NCBI RefSeq assembly: GCF_018402285.1
Contig: NZ_JAGYJH010000003.1
Location: 1-64,000 of the forward strand
DNA length: 64,000 bases
From: Hyphomonas sp.
GTDB taxonomy: Bacteria > Pseudomonadota > Alphaproteobacteria > Caulobacterales > Hyphomonadaceae
Direction: 5' to 3'
This document shows, in pieces, positions 1 to 9,632 of this stretch. The notes below the pieces were generated by a model, which saw only the letters and a program-made list of their open reading frames with translations, was not told the origin of the DNA and searched no databases. The stretch's first letter is position 1. The number at the start of each line of letters is the position of its first letter. The position numbers and the translations under genes were made by a program.

Positions 1-2600
1 AACCGCGTCTCAAGGCCAGCCAGCCGATCCAAGAACAGCGTTGAGCTCCGCTGGATATCCGCCTCGCGTGCTTTCCGTAGCTCGACAAGGTGCGTCTGGA
101 ACCGGTCCACAGCGACCGGGATCGCCGCCCGCGCCGTGGAGAGATCCTCAAGCGATTGGCTTGGGGTGTTGCCCGCAAACCGGGTCCGTTCAAGGAATGC
201 GCCTACCTCTTCGATCCGGACCGTATCGTCCGCGGATCTGATCACTGCGGCCCAGCGGTCAACGACTGGTGCACCGTTCGCGTTCGGGATTGCCCCGTGC
301 AGGATAACGGCGACCTCCCCAGGGGGAAGACGGCCCATGAGCGGTGCGACCGGAGCCGCGTGCTCCGGGAAGAAGGTGCTAGCCCTATCAGCGAACCACT
401 CGAGGATCGGGTGCCCGTCCCAGAGGTACTGCACGGCCGGCCAAGGATTATCTTGCGCCTTCGCGTCGCTGATGGCCTGGTTGATGACTCGTGGCTGGTC
501 GGTCCAGCTCGATCCGGCCCCCAGGGCCCTGACCTCTTCCGCGCCCAGACCTGCCATCACCGCCCCTCGCTCAGCGTAGCCAAAGCCATCACGGGCTCGC
601 ATATCTGCCGGGATGGTGAACTGGATCAGCCGGTCAGTCTCCTGGATCCGCGGCAGTTCTGGAAACGCATTCTCCTCAGGCCGAGACAACCGTTCGATCA
701 TGGCCCGGGCATAGGTGAACGTATCCGGGTACAAGCGGGGTGGGCCCTGGTCAGTGAGGGCCACCGCTGCAGACAGAGCTGGCGTCGCATAATCGCCGAA
801 GAGGGCCGCAAACTCATCGTCTGACCAGCCATATTGCGTGACCGCCTCTGCGGCCCGCGCGTCCATCTGGCGTTCGAATGCCTCGGCGCCGATGCCAGCG
901 GCGACCGCCTCTGCAACGACAGCACTCTTCCCCATCCCACGTCGCCCGCGCCAAGGAACACAGCCGGGTCGCCGATGCCGGCCTGGTGGGCCGCTGTGGC
1001 TCCTTCGCGACAGAAGCTTCTCGGCACCCATCACCGTACCTTCGAATGCGTGCTCTCGCCCACGAAGTAGCTGATCTGCGGCAGCCGGTCGCAGCCCAGC
1101 GGTCTATCCGCCCGTTGCGCTGCTGGAACCGCAGGAGGGACCAGGGAAGATCGAAATGGATCAGCCGGTGACACTGGAAGTGGAGGTTGAGACCCTCTGA
1201 CGCCATGTCGGAGGCGATCAGAATCCGGATCGGGGACCGCTCTGGCCGGTGCCCCCTCGATCACCTCTGCGTCCGGACATCGCCGACCGCTGCCCGTCCA
1301 CCGCGCAGCCTGATCGATTGACGAGTCCAGTCCTCCCTCGCAGCCTGTCGGCGAGCCGGGACACAGTCGCGATCCGCTCTGAAGATTACCAGCCGATCCC
1401 GGGGCGTCCCACCGGTCCAATTGGGATTCGCAATGACGGAGGTTCCCTGTGTTAACGCTGGAACGCGCCCGTATCGATCGCTGGCCACGTGGTCCGCCAG
1501 CGCCTTTGGCCGGTCCCGGTCAGCTGGCGTTCCGCGGGCTGTCCCGTTTTCGATCCCCCGGATCCGGCGCGAGAGCGTCTCGAAGCAAGCGGCCGGGCTG
1601 GAGAATATCGCTTTGGCGATCGTGGTTCGGAAGAGGTCGATGGCGCGCCCTCGGGTCTGCTCCTCATCAAGATCAAGATGGAGGTCCGCGATTGCCTTGA
1701 TGGGCCACCTCTTCCTGCAGGCTGAGCCGGAAAGCGGCGCGGGAACAGCTGCCGTTTCGGGACCTCCCGGCCTATATCGGCGACCACTTCCGGCGACGAG
1801 CGGAACCGGCGGACGACCAGATCCTCGATGTCCCGATCCGGTGCAGCCGGGCGGATCAGGACCTGAGTCAGGTCAACGTGGATGGGCTCATGACTCTCCA
1901 CTGCGACCCGTCATGCGGGGTCGCTGTCGAAAACAAAGTCGGCCCGACGGGACAGAGGCTTCGCCAGCTCGGCCCGCTGCGAGTTGGTTGGCAGCAATTT
2001 CCGTTCAGCCCGCGTTATGAGCCTCGTCGATGATGACTAGGTCCCAGTAGGAGTGTTTAAGCGCATCCCGTATCTGATTGTCCCGTTTCAGCGTGTCGAT
2101 CGAGACGATGGACCGGTCGAACTGGTCAAAGACATTGTAATGGGCCGGGATCCGGTTCCGCATCCGCCGGATCGCGGCGCTGTCGAGCCGTGAGAGCGGG
2201 ATCGAGAACCGGGTCCAGAACTCTTTCTGGAACTGGGTCAGCATAGCTCTGGTAGTGACCACCAGGATCCTGTCCGCTCGGCCGCGCAAAGCGAGCTCGG
2301 AGGTGATCAGGCCTGCCTCGAGGGTTTTGCCAAGACCAACGTCATCGGCGATCAGGAGTCGCACTCGGTCTTGGGCCAGCGCCCGCTCTACCGGCAGATG
2401 CTGGAAGATCAGATCGTCGATCGCGGCGCGACCCAGGGTGAGCGGGCGTCGTGTCGTGGTGGCGGTGGCCCTGGAAGGGATGCAGCCGGGTGCGGCTTTA
2501 CGTATCGATCAGTCCGGAGGAGGTATCGAGGACCGGCGGACCGCCGCCAGGGTCGAGAACTCGCGCGCCCTTTTCCAAGTCCCATACAAATCGGGCCTCT
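1..2600 (-). pseudogene. Frameshifted SNF2-family helicase (DrmD/RapA-like), C-terminus beyond the window
   Basis: Pieces of one SNF2 ATPase can be read on the minus strand in changing frames. Near 2330-2360 there is a Walker A region (LLIADDVGLGKTLEAGL), near 2010-2030 a DEAH box (LVIIDEAHNAG), near 1600 FSSPAACFETLSRRI, near 1150-1200 helicase motif V (MASEGLNLHF) and motif VI (QQRNGRIDRW). From about 920 to the left edge one open frame continues without a stop and contains YLWDGHPILEWFADR, typical of the C-terminal part of long SNF2 proteins of this group. I count at least five frame changes between 900 and 2600, so no full-length protein can be made. Known DrmD proteins belong to the DISARM phage-defence system; no other DISARM gene is visible, so that assignment is inference. 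RapA-like or other island helicases are alternatives. Confidence 0.75.
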
Positions 2601-3040
2601 TTGTCGCGTACGAGCCCCCGTCAAGCCCACGGCAGTGGACTTCACTGATAGCCACGCTTCAACGTCGACGTCGACAAAACCTTCCAAGTGGCTGAGCGAA
2701 GTCGGATTACGGCGCCCGGGGTCGGGGTTGATTGTGCGGTCACAGTACAAGCACCTCGTGATTATTCATAATGCCGCAATCGGACCCCGGTTCAGCAAGA
2801 CAATCTGCTGGTACCTTCCCCGACCCTCCCTTTATATTCAACCTTAGAGAACCCACAGAAAGTCGACCATCGCTAACAGGTAAACCAGAATCGAACACGG
2901 TAGTTTAGTGGATTGCTGCCTGCAGATCGGCTATTTTGCCGACCTGGGAGACGACCATGTGAGCAACCCCGCCGGAATCACAGTCCGGCTTTCGAGGCGG
3001 AGAGTATGCTGGCCTGGCAGGCCCCCCTCACGCAGAAGTT
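2600..3040. other. No confident gene; upstream edge of the helicase remnant
   Basis: Only short overlapping frames are present. The part near 2600-2750 may contain more of the decayed helicase N-terminus, but I cannot join it to the rest. Nothing else recognisable is seen. Confidence 0.4.
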
Positions 3041-3170
3041 AGCTCCGGAACATCCCTCCGGAGACGGAACCGGACTCGGAACAGAACATCCCCTATATAG
3101 GGGGATGTGTTCCTGTTCCTGTTCCGCGCGGAACATGAGGAACATGTTCCGGAATATTCCGCTTGTTCCG
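3040..3170. promoter_or_regulatory. Cluster of GGAAC/GTTCC palindromes, possible replication origin or operator array
   Basis: Three perfect palindromes stand close together: GTTCCGCGCGGAAC (3121-3134), GGAACATGTTCC (3139-3150) and GGAATATTCC (3151-3160). Just before them TGTTCC is repeated three times in tandem (3108-3125), and the ACATCCCC/GGGGATGT arms around 3086-3108 form a hairpin with an AT-rich loop. More GGAAC half-sites occur from 3047 to 3090. The array sits just beyond the 3' end of the minus-strand replication genes. A binding site for the island's replication or regulatory protein is inferred from this density and position. Confidence 0.6.
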
Positions 3171-3179
3171 TGGGGGATG

Positions 3180-3823
3180 TCATTCTGACGGCCCTTCTTC
3201 GGGGCAGAGATCGATGGGCATAACGTGGAACCCTTGGTCATCGGGCTCAATGTCGCCAGCAGACTCAAAGTCTTCAATGCCCTTGGCAGGCGCTGAATGA
3301 ATTTCAGACTCGAGATTGCATATGGCCTCATGTTCCGCGGGCTCCCCATCTTTTGGGTAGAGCCCAGTGGTAAGAATACGAAAGCCCTCGCCTTCCGTCT
3401 CAATGTCACCAGCCGCCAGAAGGTCATCAACGCCTTTGGTAAGCGCCGCATAGACCTCAGACTGAGGATCGCAGAGAGCCTTACGGCTCAACCATGGAAC
3501 ACCATCGATTCGGAGGTGTGGCCACCAAGCCTCCCAGGCCAGTCTGGAAACTGGGTTCGCAGGACCCGCCTTACGCTTTCTCCATAGACGGTAGGCCCGC
3601 CGACGTGCGCGCAAACCGTGCGACCGCAGGATCGTCCATGGCAAGCACACCGTTCTGGCGCGAAAGAAGGCGTTCGGCGATGAGCTTTTCGACCCCCCGC
3701 TTCCAGGCCTGCGTCGCCGCTCCTCAGCACGCTATTTTTATTGTCCGAGTCAATTAAACGGAAGGCCTTTAGGGCGCACGTCAGCTTCCGGCGCCAAACC
3801 CCGCCGTGTTCTCTTATCCTCAT
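3180..3823 (-). pseudogene. Island protein with a C-terminal tandem repeat, frameshifted
   Basis: I do not recognise the family. The minus-strand reading passes through three frames: an N-terminal piece (3823 to about 3735), then a helical piece with WKRGVEKLIAERLLSRQ and VLAMDDPAVARFAR, then from about 3585 the open frame ending at 3180. The last frame contains two copies of a roughly 50-residue unit, SEVYAALTKGVDDLLAAGDIE and, 51 residues later, SEIHSAPAKGIEDFESAGDIE. The gene lies directly downstream of the RepA-like ATPase on the same strand, so it probably belonged to the same replication operon. The frame changes make it a probable pseudogene; the original start is uncertain. Confidence 0.5.
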
Positions 3824-3845
3824 ATGCTTGACCGACGATTTCAGT

Positions 3846-4783
3846 TTATTGAAACTTTCTGAGCGCCGGAATATCTTCCGATGGCCAGTTCTTCGGCACG
3901 ACGTCTGCCTGTTCTTTTATAACCGCAATACAAGAGGTGATCTCATCGCCATCTTCATCCGTGCCAAGAATGATGGTTTGCAGCTCAAAGGGCCAGGTCG
4001 CCCCGTCGGTCGAGTTTTTGCTCTTGGATAGCTTAAGCTCGCGCGAAGACTGTTGTCCATTTCGCGCTACTTCAAGGGAAACGTCCAGCGCAGCACGCAG
4101 GCTGGAATGACCGCGTTCGCCGCGGCTGGCGTCCTTGCCCGCATGGTGGACAATCAACACCAACGCATTCAGTTCTTAGCCAGTTTGCAAGGGCCGCATT
4201 TTCTAGCATTTCGGGCGCGGAGTTCTCATCAAGCCCCGAGCAGGCGTACAGAAGGGTATCCGCGATGATCAGCGTCAATGGTGCGCCGCGGCTTTCGAAG
4301 CCGGCCGCCTGCTCCTTTGCGAGGCCCACCAGAGCGGAGACATGATCAGGTTCGCGCCCCATCAGCCCCACCGGTGCGGGCTGAGAGAGGAAGGGTCGGT
4401 TCTGCCCATGCTCCTGCCGCCGGGCTGCGATCGGAGCCAGATCGCATCTGGATCTTCGGCCGCAAGATAAATCACGCCGCCACGATTGCATCGAGTTCCC
4501 AGCACGTCCGAACCTCGAGCTGGAGTGCCAAGTGTGAAACAGGAAGCTCTTTTTCAGAGCTAGCGGGCCAGACTGCGCCAATGCCGTTCCTGGGCAAGAT
4601 GTTCTTCAAAATCCAGGCAGCCTTGACGGGCTCAACGTCCTCAAACCACACGGCTTCAAAGTTGTCGTACTGCTTACGGTTAGGGAGCATGTCTGCCCGG
4701 TTCGTATCTTCGCCAAGCTCCTTAAGGAGGTGGGAAATCGGACCATTTTCCAAGGGTTCAACGCCCATCTCTGCGCCCACCAA
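3846..4783 (-). pseudogene. RepA-like hexameric replicative ATPase, frameshifted
   Basis: The family is a RecA-fold ATPase used in replication of plasmids and phage-like islands. The N-terminal frame has AVWFEDVEPVKAAWILKNIL followed by a damaged Walker A stretch around 4545-4580, where P-loop residues are split between two frames. The middle frame has the Walker B strand APLTLIIADTLLYACSGLDEN (near 4230-4290), and the last frame has VLIVHHAGKDASRGERGHSS and LRAALDVSLEV. That order matches RepA. At least two frameshifts separate the pieces, so the protein is inactive if the sequence is right. It overlaps the end of the primase gene upstream and precedes the repeat protein downstream, giving a replication operon. 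Confidence 0.7.
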
Positions 4784-5620
4784 GTCGAGGCAGCGGGTTG
4801 GCCAAGCCCCTCACGCAGAAGCCGCTCTCGATAGTTGCTTCAACCGCCTGGCGGCCATCATCCCGATTAAGACCAGAGGCCTCTGCAGCTGCGAGCAGCC
4901 CATTGATTGTCGCATCGAGAGGGAGCATCCCGGCGCCAACGAGTTCGCCCAAACGAGCGGCCGCTTTAAACAGCGTCGCATTTCGTTGCCCCTTGCCAGT
5001 CATCGCCAAAGCCGAAAGCTCGCGGTGGCAGACGGTTTCCGCGTAGCGCTCTGTGCCGCGGTGCGACTGGAACGGCCTATGAGTCGGAGATGGCCACAGC
5101 TGTGGACGGGCCGCGCGCACCAGCCCACTCCGGAGGGGGAGGAAGCTCGGCAATCGGGATCAGCGGCTTTATCCAGCTATAGCCATCGGTGGGTGGGCAA
5201 GTCACAAGTGAGCGGCCTGCTTTGATGTCAACGCCTGGTGCGATCCTTGAGGTGCTGGACCGCAATTCCACGCCAGCCGGCGAGGCGATATAGAGATGAA
5301 TCCCGCCGCGCCGGGTGCGGACACAAGGGCAGTGATCCGGAAAATCACCACCTTGGGCATTCACTAGCGCTGCAAAGCTGGCGACCCCGTCGACGCCCTC
5401 GGCATGGCCGCGGTCAAGATCCAGGACAATGAACCCGCGCGTCACCAGCGCCACGCCGATTAGCTGCGCAATGTTCAAGCGCTCGCGGGCGAGGCGTTTC
5501 TCCGGCCTCGGCATCTGGCCAGCCCTTGGTTGTGGGCCGCCGGTCGCAGTTCAGAGGGATTGGCACATAGCCAAGGCGCGCGAGCGCATCAATGGCGTTA
5601 AGGAGCATGGATCCAGTCAT
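4758..5620 (-). pseudogene. Bifunctional primase-polymerase (PrimPol/AEP family), frameshifted
   Basis: The start MTGSMLLNAIDALARLGYVP is a usual opening of island primase-polymerases. After a frame change the catalytic core follows: FIVLDLDRGH (acidic DxD motif), RRGGIHLYI and GVDIKAGRSLVTCPPT, the conserved surroundings of the AEP active site. After a second change a helical C-terminal domain follows (KGQRNATLFKAAARLGELV). The enzyme would prime and copy the island's DNA together with the RepA-like helicase next to it. Two frame breaks, near 5500 and 5110, make a functional product unlikely. Confidence 0.7.
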
Positions 5621-5733
5621 GGCGCGCTCCGATCACACCGTTTACTGAGCGACGTTTCAACTGCGGCCTCACAGCTCTTCTGACTGCTGATCAGCGAGAT
5701 GTTTCGCTTGCCCTTCTGCTGCCTCGGCATTGA

Positions 5734-5982
5734 TCAGTCTCTCGCCGAAGAGTCGTACTCAGAGGTCGAATGGAAGCGGTTGGCCAGTATCCAAGCCTCA
5801 AGATCTTCCAGCCGGTAAGCGATCCGGCGCCCCAGCTTCACATAAACCGGCCCTGCCCCGGTTAGACGCATCTTGGCCAGAGTGCTGGTCGAGGGGCCGT
5901 ATTGTTCGGAAACTTGTTTCGGCGAAAGAAGCGTCGCCTGCGCTGTACCGGAATAGTCATTGATCCACCGCCATCGCATCAC
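5734..5982 (-). CDS. AlpA-like helix-turn-helix regulator/excisionase
   Basis: An 82-residue protein with one winged helix-turn-helix of the AlpA/excisionase type: LLSPKQVSEQYGPSTSTLAKMR, then RIAYRLEDLEAWILANRF, the usual ending of the fold. Such proteins activate or repress integrase and replication genes of prophages and islands, or act as excision factors. It sits just upstream of the primase on the same strand, 110 bases away, and may control the replication block. The reading frame is intact, unlike most of its neighbours. The start could also be the second Met. Confidence 0.75.
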   Translation of the reverse strand: MMRWRWINDYSGTAQATLLSPKQVSEQYGPSTSTLAKMRLTGAGPVYVKLGRRIAYRLEDLEAWILANRFHSTSEYDSSARD

Positions 5983-6057
5983 CGGAACCCTCCGGCTGTA
6001 TGTGGCATCGTTATCAATCGGACTGGGTGTTGCGCACGTGGATTTGAGTGCAACAGT

Positions 6058-6818
6058 TCAATCGGTTTCATCCGAGCCGGATGACGGGTTGCTCGCAAGC
6101 GTCTCAGCCCTTAGGGCCTCCATGATTGCATGCCATTCATCAACCTCTTTATGGAAGTCGCCATCCTTGAACCATCGCAGAACAGTTGAGCGCTCGACAT
6201 GCATCAGTTCGGCAACGGCTCCGAACGAAACCGGCTTTCCAATATTCTTGAGATAGGCGCCTGCCCACAATGCGCTCTCTCGATTCAGTATCACTTCCAT
6301 GTTCCGCGCTTCGACTGAGACCTCCGTACCGAGCTGGTGCTTAATGAGCACGATCAGATCACGCGGAATGATCATGTTATCGTTCCAATCGAGCGCGTCG
6401 AGCATCATGGCTACAAGGTAGTTGACGAGGGTGTCACTGATGACCTCGCCGCGCCCTACAAGATGTGTCTCGCCAGAACTTTCACGCGCACGACGTTCGA
6501 CAAGCAATTCGATCAATCGAAGACTAAGGCGGCTCGCCGACGCCTCGTCAGCATCCAGGATGCGTTCAACGTCTCCAATCGGTATTCCGAGAGCTTGCAG
6601 CCGCTCTTCATTGGCCACCACCCAATCGAGAGAAAAACTCGTCGAGACCTCGATCAACTTTCCGCGGGATGCCCCCGCCGCAGTTCCAGATAATTCTCGA
6701 GAGTGGGCTTTCTCTTAAACGCCCTCGACATATCGCTGAGAGTACCCGTCACGCCATGGTGCTGGGGCGAAAGCACAAATGACGTGTAGTCTTCCTCGAA
6801 CTCATCTTCCGGTTCCAT
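6058..6818 (-). pseudogene. Island protein with C-terminal helix-turn-helix, one-base frameshift
   Basis: The main open frame (6657-6058, 199 residues) ends in a DNA-binding segment, VSFGAVAELMHVERSTVLRWF, like antitoxin or phage-repressor HTH domains. Upstream, the frame starting at ATG 6818, preceded by an AAAGGA ribosome site, reads MEPEDEFEEDYTSFVLSPQH and ends in LRRGHPAES-stop. It joins the main frame if one A is restored in the AAA run at 6659-6661. The intact product would have about 253 residues. I do not recognise the N-terminal domain. It lies upstream of the AlpA-like gene on the same strand and may regulate the island. Confidence 0.55.
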
Positions 6819-6960
6819 TCCTTTCAGATAGATGGATTCGGAAGGCCTGCATGAGCGCTAAATGTCTGTGCAGGAGCTTGTTTTCTAGCCGATTGATTGG
6901 CTCTCATTGCTTTTCGATTTAGGCTATCTAGAGATTGATGCGGACAGCGGGGATCGAAAA

Positions 6961-7299
6961 ATGAACAAGATCGCAATTTCGTTAGGCCTGATGATGTTTT
7001 TAGGCGGCTGCGCTTCGTCAACTGGAGTGCTGCCAATTGGTAAGGACACTTACACCATCACAACTGATGCTCATTTCACACGAGGTGGCGCCGGAGCCGC
7101 AAAAAGCCGCGCGATACTAGAAGCGAATGAGTATTGCAGCTCGCAGGGCCTCAACTTCGTATTTATCACTAGCTCTGGTGGCTCGTATGGTGAGTATCTG
7201 ACCCATGATTTGACATTTCGGTGCGTACCCGAGGGCGACTTGGAAGACGTCCGTCCCGATATTGAGACCGTGCCGGATGTCGTTGTCAGAAGCGAATAG
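6961..7299 (+). CDS. Small putative lipoprotein
   Basis: A 112-residue protein. The start at 6961 gives a typical lipoprotein signal (MNKIAISLGLMMFLGGCAS) with the lipobox at LGGC, so it should be lipid-anchored in the envelope. The mature part contains YTITTDAHFTRGGAGAAKSRA and a later SSQGLNFVFITSSGG; this pattern is common in small uncharacterised proteobacterial lipoproteins. It is the only plus-strand gene inside the island and is less GC-rich than the chromosome. Function unknown. Confidence 0.75.
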   Translation: MNKIAISLGLMMFLGGCASSTGVLPIGKDTYTITTDAHFTRGGAGAAKSRAILEANEYCSSQGLNFVFITSSGGSYGEYLTHDLTFRCVPEGDLEDVRPDIETVPDVVVRSE

Positions 7300-7529
7300 T
7301 GAGTGTCGAGGCAGTCAAGATTTAAACCCCGGGGGCTTTGTATTTTCCCCTGAGCAGCGAGAGTAATGACGGGGAGGGGTGGTCGGAACCCCCCGCCGAG
7401 ATAACCCACAGCCTTAGAGTCAGACTGACAAAAATTGAGCCGTTGTTCGAGGTTGAAGAGGCTAATGGGAACAGCCTTTAAGCACTTTCAGGATAACATG
7501 ATTGGATGAAAGGATTGTGGGGCCTGACG

Positions 7530-8748
7530 CTAGTCTCGGATGAAGTCTGCTAAGCGTTCACCAACCTTCTCAACTGCTCCACGCACAGGATCATCATGCA
7601 GGTGGGCATACTGCGCAGTAGTCGCGGCATCCTTATGCCCCAAAAGTACACCGATGACAGGGAGGCTGGAACCTTCAGAGACAGCCACGCTGGCAAAGCT
7701 GTGTCGAAGGTCATGCAATCGCACGCCGCTCAACTCACACGACGCCCGAACAGCAAGCCATACCTTCGGGGTTCCAACATAGGGCCTGTCCGGCTTTTGC
7801 GAGGGGAAAACTAACTCGCCCCCTTGATACCTTGGCAACGAGGCAAGCACTGCCCGTGCAGCGCGGTTCAAAGGCCTTATCGTCTGCCCCGTCTTTGAGT
7901 CAGGCAACCGCAGAAATCCGAGGTCAAAATCGACATCCTGCCACCTGAGATTCTCAATTTCACCTTTGCGGCAGCCTGTCAGGATCAACAGCCGGATGAT
8001 CGAAACGCCTTGCGGATTTGCGCCATTCGCCTCGACCTCGCGCAGCGCCTCACCAAGCTGGATCAGTTCTTCATAATTCAGAAAACGAAGGTTCTTCTTG
8101 TCTTTGTAGCGCTTCACCCCTCGGACCGGATTCTCTGACATGAGGCCCGCTTCAACAGCGTAAGTGAAAATACCGCCGAGCAGACCAACAGTCCGCGATG
8201 CAGTGCCTTTACCGCCGGTCACAATGGCTCGCCCACGGTGGCCGGTTTTCACGTCCTTTGCCGTCTTGCCCATGGCTACATCCTGCATGAACCGCGTAAC
8301 GGTCGCTTTGGAGACGTCGGTTAGTCTAACGTGGCCAATTAGCGGTTTAATATGCCGTTCAATCCGCCCACGATCGGAGACCAAAGTCGAAGCTTTCTTT
8401 GTTGCAACGCCGCTGAGAAGATAGTCGTCACAAAGCTCAGTAATGGTGAGTACAGCTTTCGCGTCCTGTTTCTCCTTCGCCGGGTCCGCACCTTGCGCCG
8501 CCATACCAAGATCCTGCGTGCTTCTTTTCGCGCGGTCTCGACCGTCCAGGGTGAACCGTGAGCGCCGATGGTCATTCGCCGCGTCGGAGCCCTGCGGCCG
8601 GTTCCATGCCGGTATTGACATATATAGACCTTTCTCCCCCAGCGCAGACCTTTAGGCCGAACCCTGCAAGTTCGCCGTCCCAGAGGAACCGGTCCTTAGC
8701 TTCGGGCTTTGCCCTATCAACAACGGTTTTTGTGAGCTTAAGAGACAT
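7530..8748 (-). pseudogene. Island tyrosine recombinase (integrase), two N-terminal frameshifts
   Basis: The catalytic domain is complete in one frame: the first Arg in TGCRKGEIENLRW, HDLRHSFASVAVSEG with the HxxR pair, the second His in LLGHKDAATTAQYAH and the Tyr nucleophile in the same motif. The N-terminus starts at ATG 8748 with MSLKLTKTVVDRAKPEAKDR, typical of prophage P4-like integrases. It then changes frame near 8620, gives TIGAHGSPWTVETARKEARR in a second frame, and changes again near 8500 to join the catalytic frame. The enzyme would integrate the island at a tRNA gene; the tRNA-Arg half lies 130 bases upstream. Unless these are sequence errors, the island is locked in place. Confidence 0.8.
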
Positions 8749-8749
8749 G

Positions 8750-8791
8750 TGTGCTTACTCGTCCATAACCAGTAAGCACACAGTAAGCACG
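8750..8791. promoter_or_regulatory. AGTAAGCAC operator-like repeats before the integrase
   Basis: AGTAAGCACA occurs at 8771-8780, AGTAAGCACG at 8782-8791, and the inverted copy TGTGCTTACT at 8750-8759, two bases from the integrase start codon. The direct copies repeat every 11 bases, one DNA turn. This arrangement suggests a binding site for a regulator or excisionase controlling the integrase, or recombinase arm sites. Confidence 0.5.
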
Positions 8792-8881
8792 CTCGGCGGA
8801 AACTCAAGGCATCGCGAGGAACCTGGAATCCTATTTTTTAAGCAATAACAGAACTCTGTGCTATCATTTGGAACCCAGAGA

Positions 8882-8953
8882 ACACCCAAGAAGCATCTTA
8901 CACTTGCCCTCCGAAGGCAAAGGTCAGAGGTTCAAATCCTCTTGGGTGCACCA
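8882..8953 (+). other. tRNA-Arg(CCG) 3' half, probable island attachment site
   Basis: From 8904 the sequence forms a normal tRNA 3' part: anticodon stem TTGCC/GGCAA around loop CTCCGAA (anticodon CCG), variable loop, T arm AGAGG/CCTCT, acceptor strand TGGGTGC, discriminator A and encoded CCA. On the 5' side ACACCCA (8882-8888) could pair with the acceptor, but only 15 bases separate it from the anticodon stem and no proper D arm forms. This is the pattern of a duplicated tRNA 3' end left by tyrosine-recombinase integration. The intact tRNA would lie left of the window. Confidence 0.7.
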
Positions 8954-9163
8954 TAAAAATCAAGGGCTTAGACGTTATTTTCTGTCCTTCCGGCGCCTGA
9001 ATTTTCCTAGGGGTTCCACCGAAAATTACATATATTCGCTGTTTCGGCCCGTCCGAGGCTGTTTCGATGCGGGGTGCCTGCCCGTTTAGGCCCCGTGAGG
9101 GCCGGTAATCATCCCATTTTTAAGCGGCCGGATTTCTGGGCTTCACGCGGCAAGTTTAAGTTT

Positions 9164-9183
9164 GGCTACGCCTGCCTTCGGCT
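9164..9183 (-). repeat. 20-nt insert, copy 1 (end of orfB)
   Basis: Plus-strand sequence GGCTACGCCTGCCTTCGGCT between TTT and CAT. Deleting it rebuilds the family C-terminus GITPAMKLKLAA; with it the frame ends early after MSRRQA. It consists of two mini-hairpins, GGC-TAC-GCC and GCC-TTC-GGC. Confidence 0.75.
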
Positions 9184-9612
9184 CATGGCGGGGGTAATGC
9201 CGCCGATGCCCATGTTCGGGCGCTCATTGTTGCAACTCCATAGCCAACTGGTGGCGTGTTCCTTGACCTCCTCGATCGTGTTGAAGATGAACTGCCCAAA
9301 CCATTCCTGCCGGACGGTCCGATTGTAGCGTTCGACATATGCGTTCTGCTGCCGCTTGCCGGGCTCATGTAGAGGATCCCGATGCCACGCTTTGCTGCCC
9401 AGGTTTGCAGCGCGGCGCTGACATTTTCGGGGCCGTTGTCGACGCGAATGCCCATCGGCTTCCCCCGCCATTCGATGATCCGCTCCAGCGTGCGCACGAC
9501 GCGCGCTGCGGGTAGGCAGAAGTCAACCTCGATGGCGAGGCCTTCGCGGTTGAAGTCATTAATCACATTCAGTGTCCGGAAGGAACGGCCATCTCCAAGC
9601 TGATCTGCCATG

Positions 9613-9632
9613 AGCCGAAGGCTGGCGAAGCC
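9613..9632 (+). repeat. 20-nt insert, copy 2 (middle of orfB)
   Basis: Plus-strand AGCCGAAGGCTGGCGAAGCC between ATG and AAC, inverted relative to copy 1. Deleting it restores [14 protein letters not shown] in the transposase; with it the frame is shifted. Confidence 0.75.

Noticed and set aside
90-824. Long plus-strand ORF of 244 codons near the left edge
   Set aside because: It is the antisense of the helicase C-terminal frame, which has the recognisable motifs; the plus-strand protein has low-complexity Arg/Pro-rich character.
2913-3188. Plus-strand ORF across the palindrome array
   Set aside because: No recognisable domain and it runs through the regulatory repeats; unlikely to be translated.
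8882-8953. A complete functional tRNA-Arg gene
   Set aside because: The D arm cannot form and the first acceptor pair is mismatched; the half-tRNA explanation fits better with the adjacent integrase.
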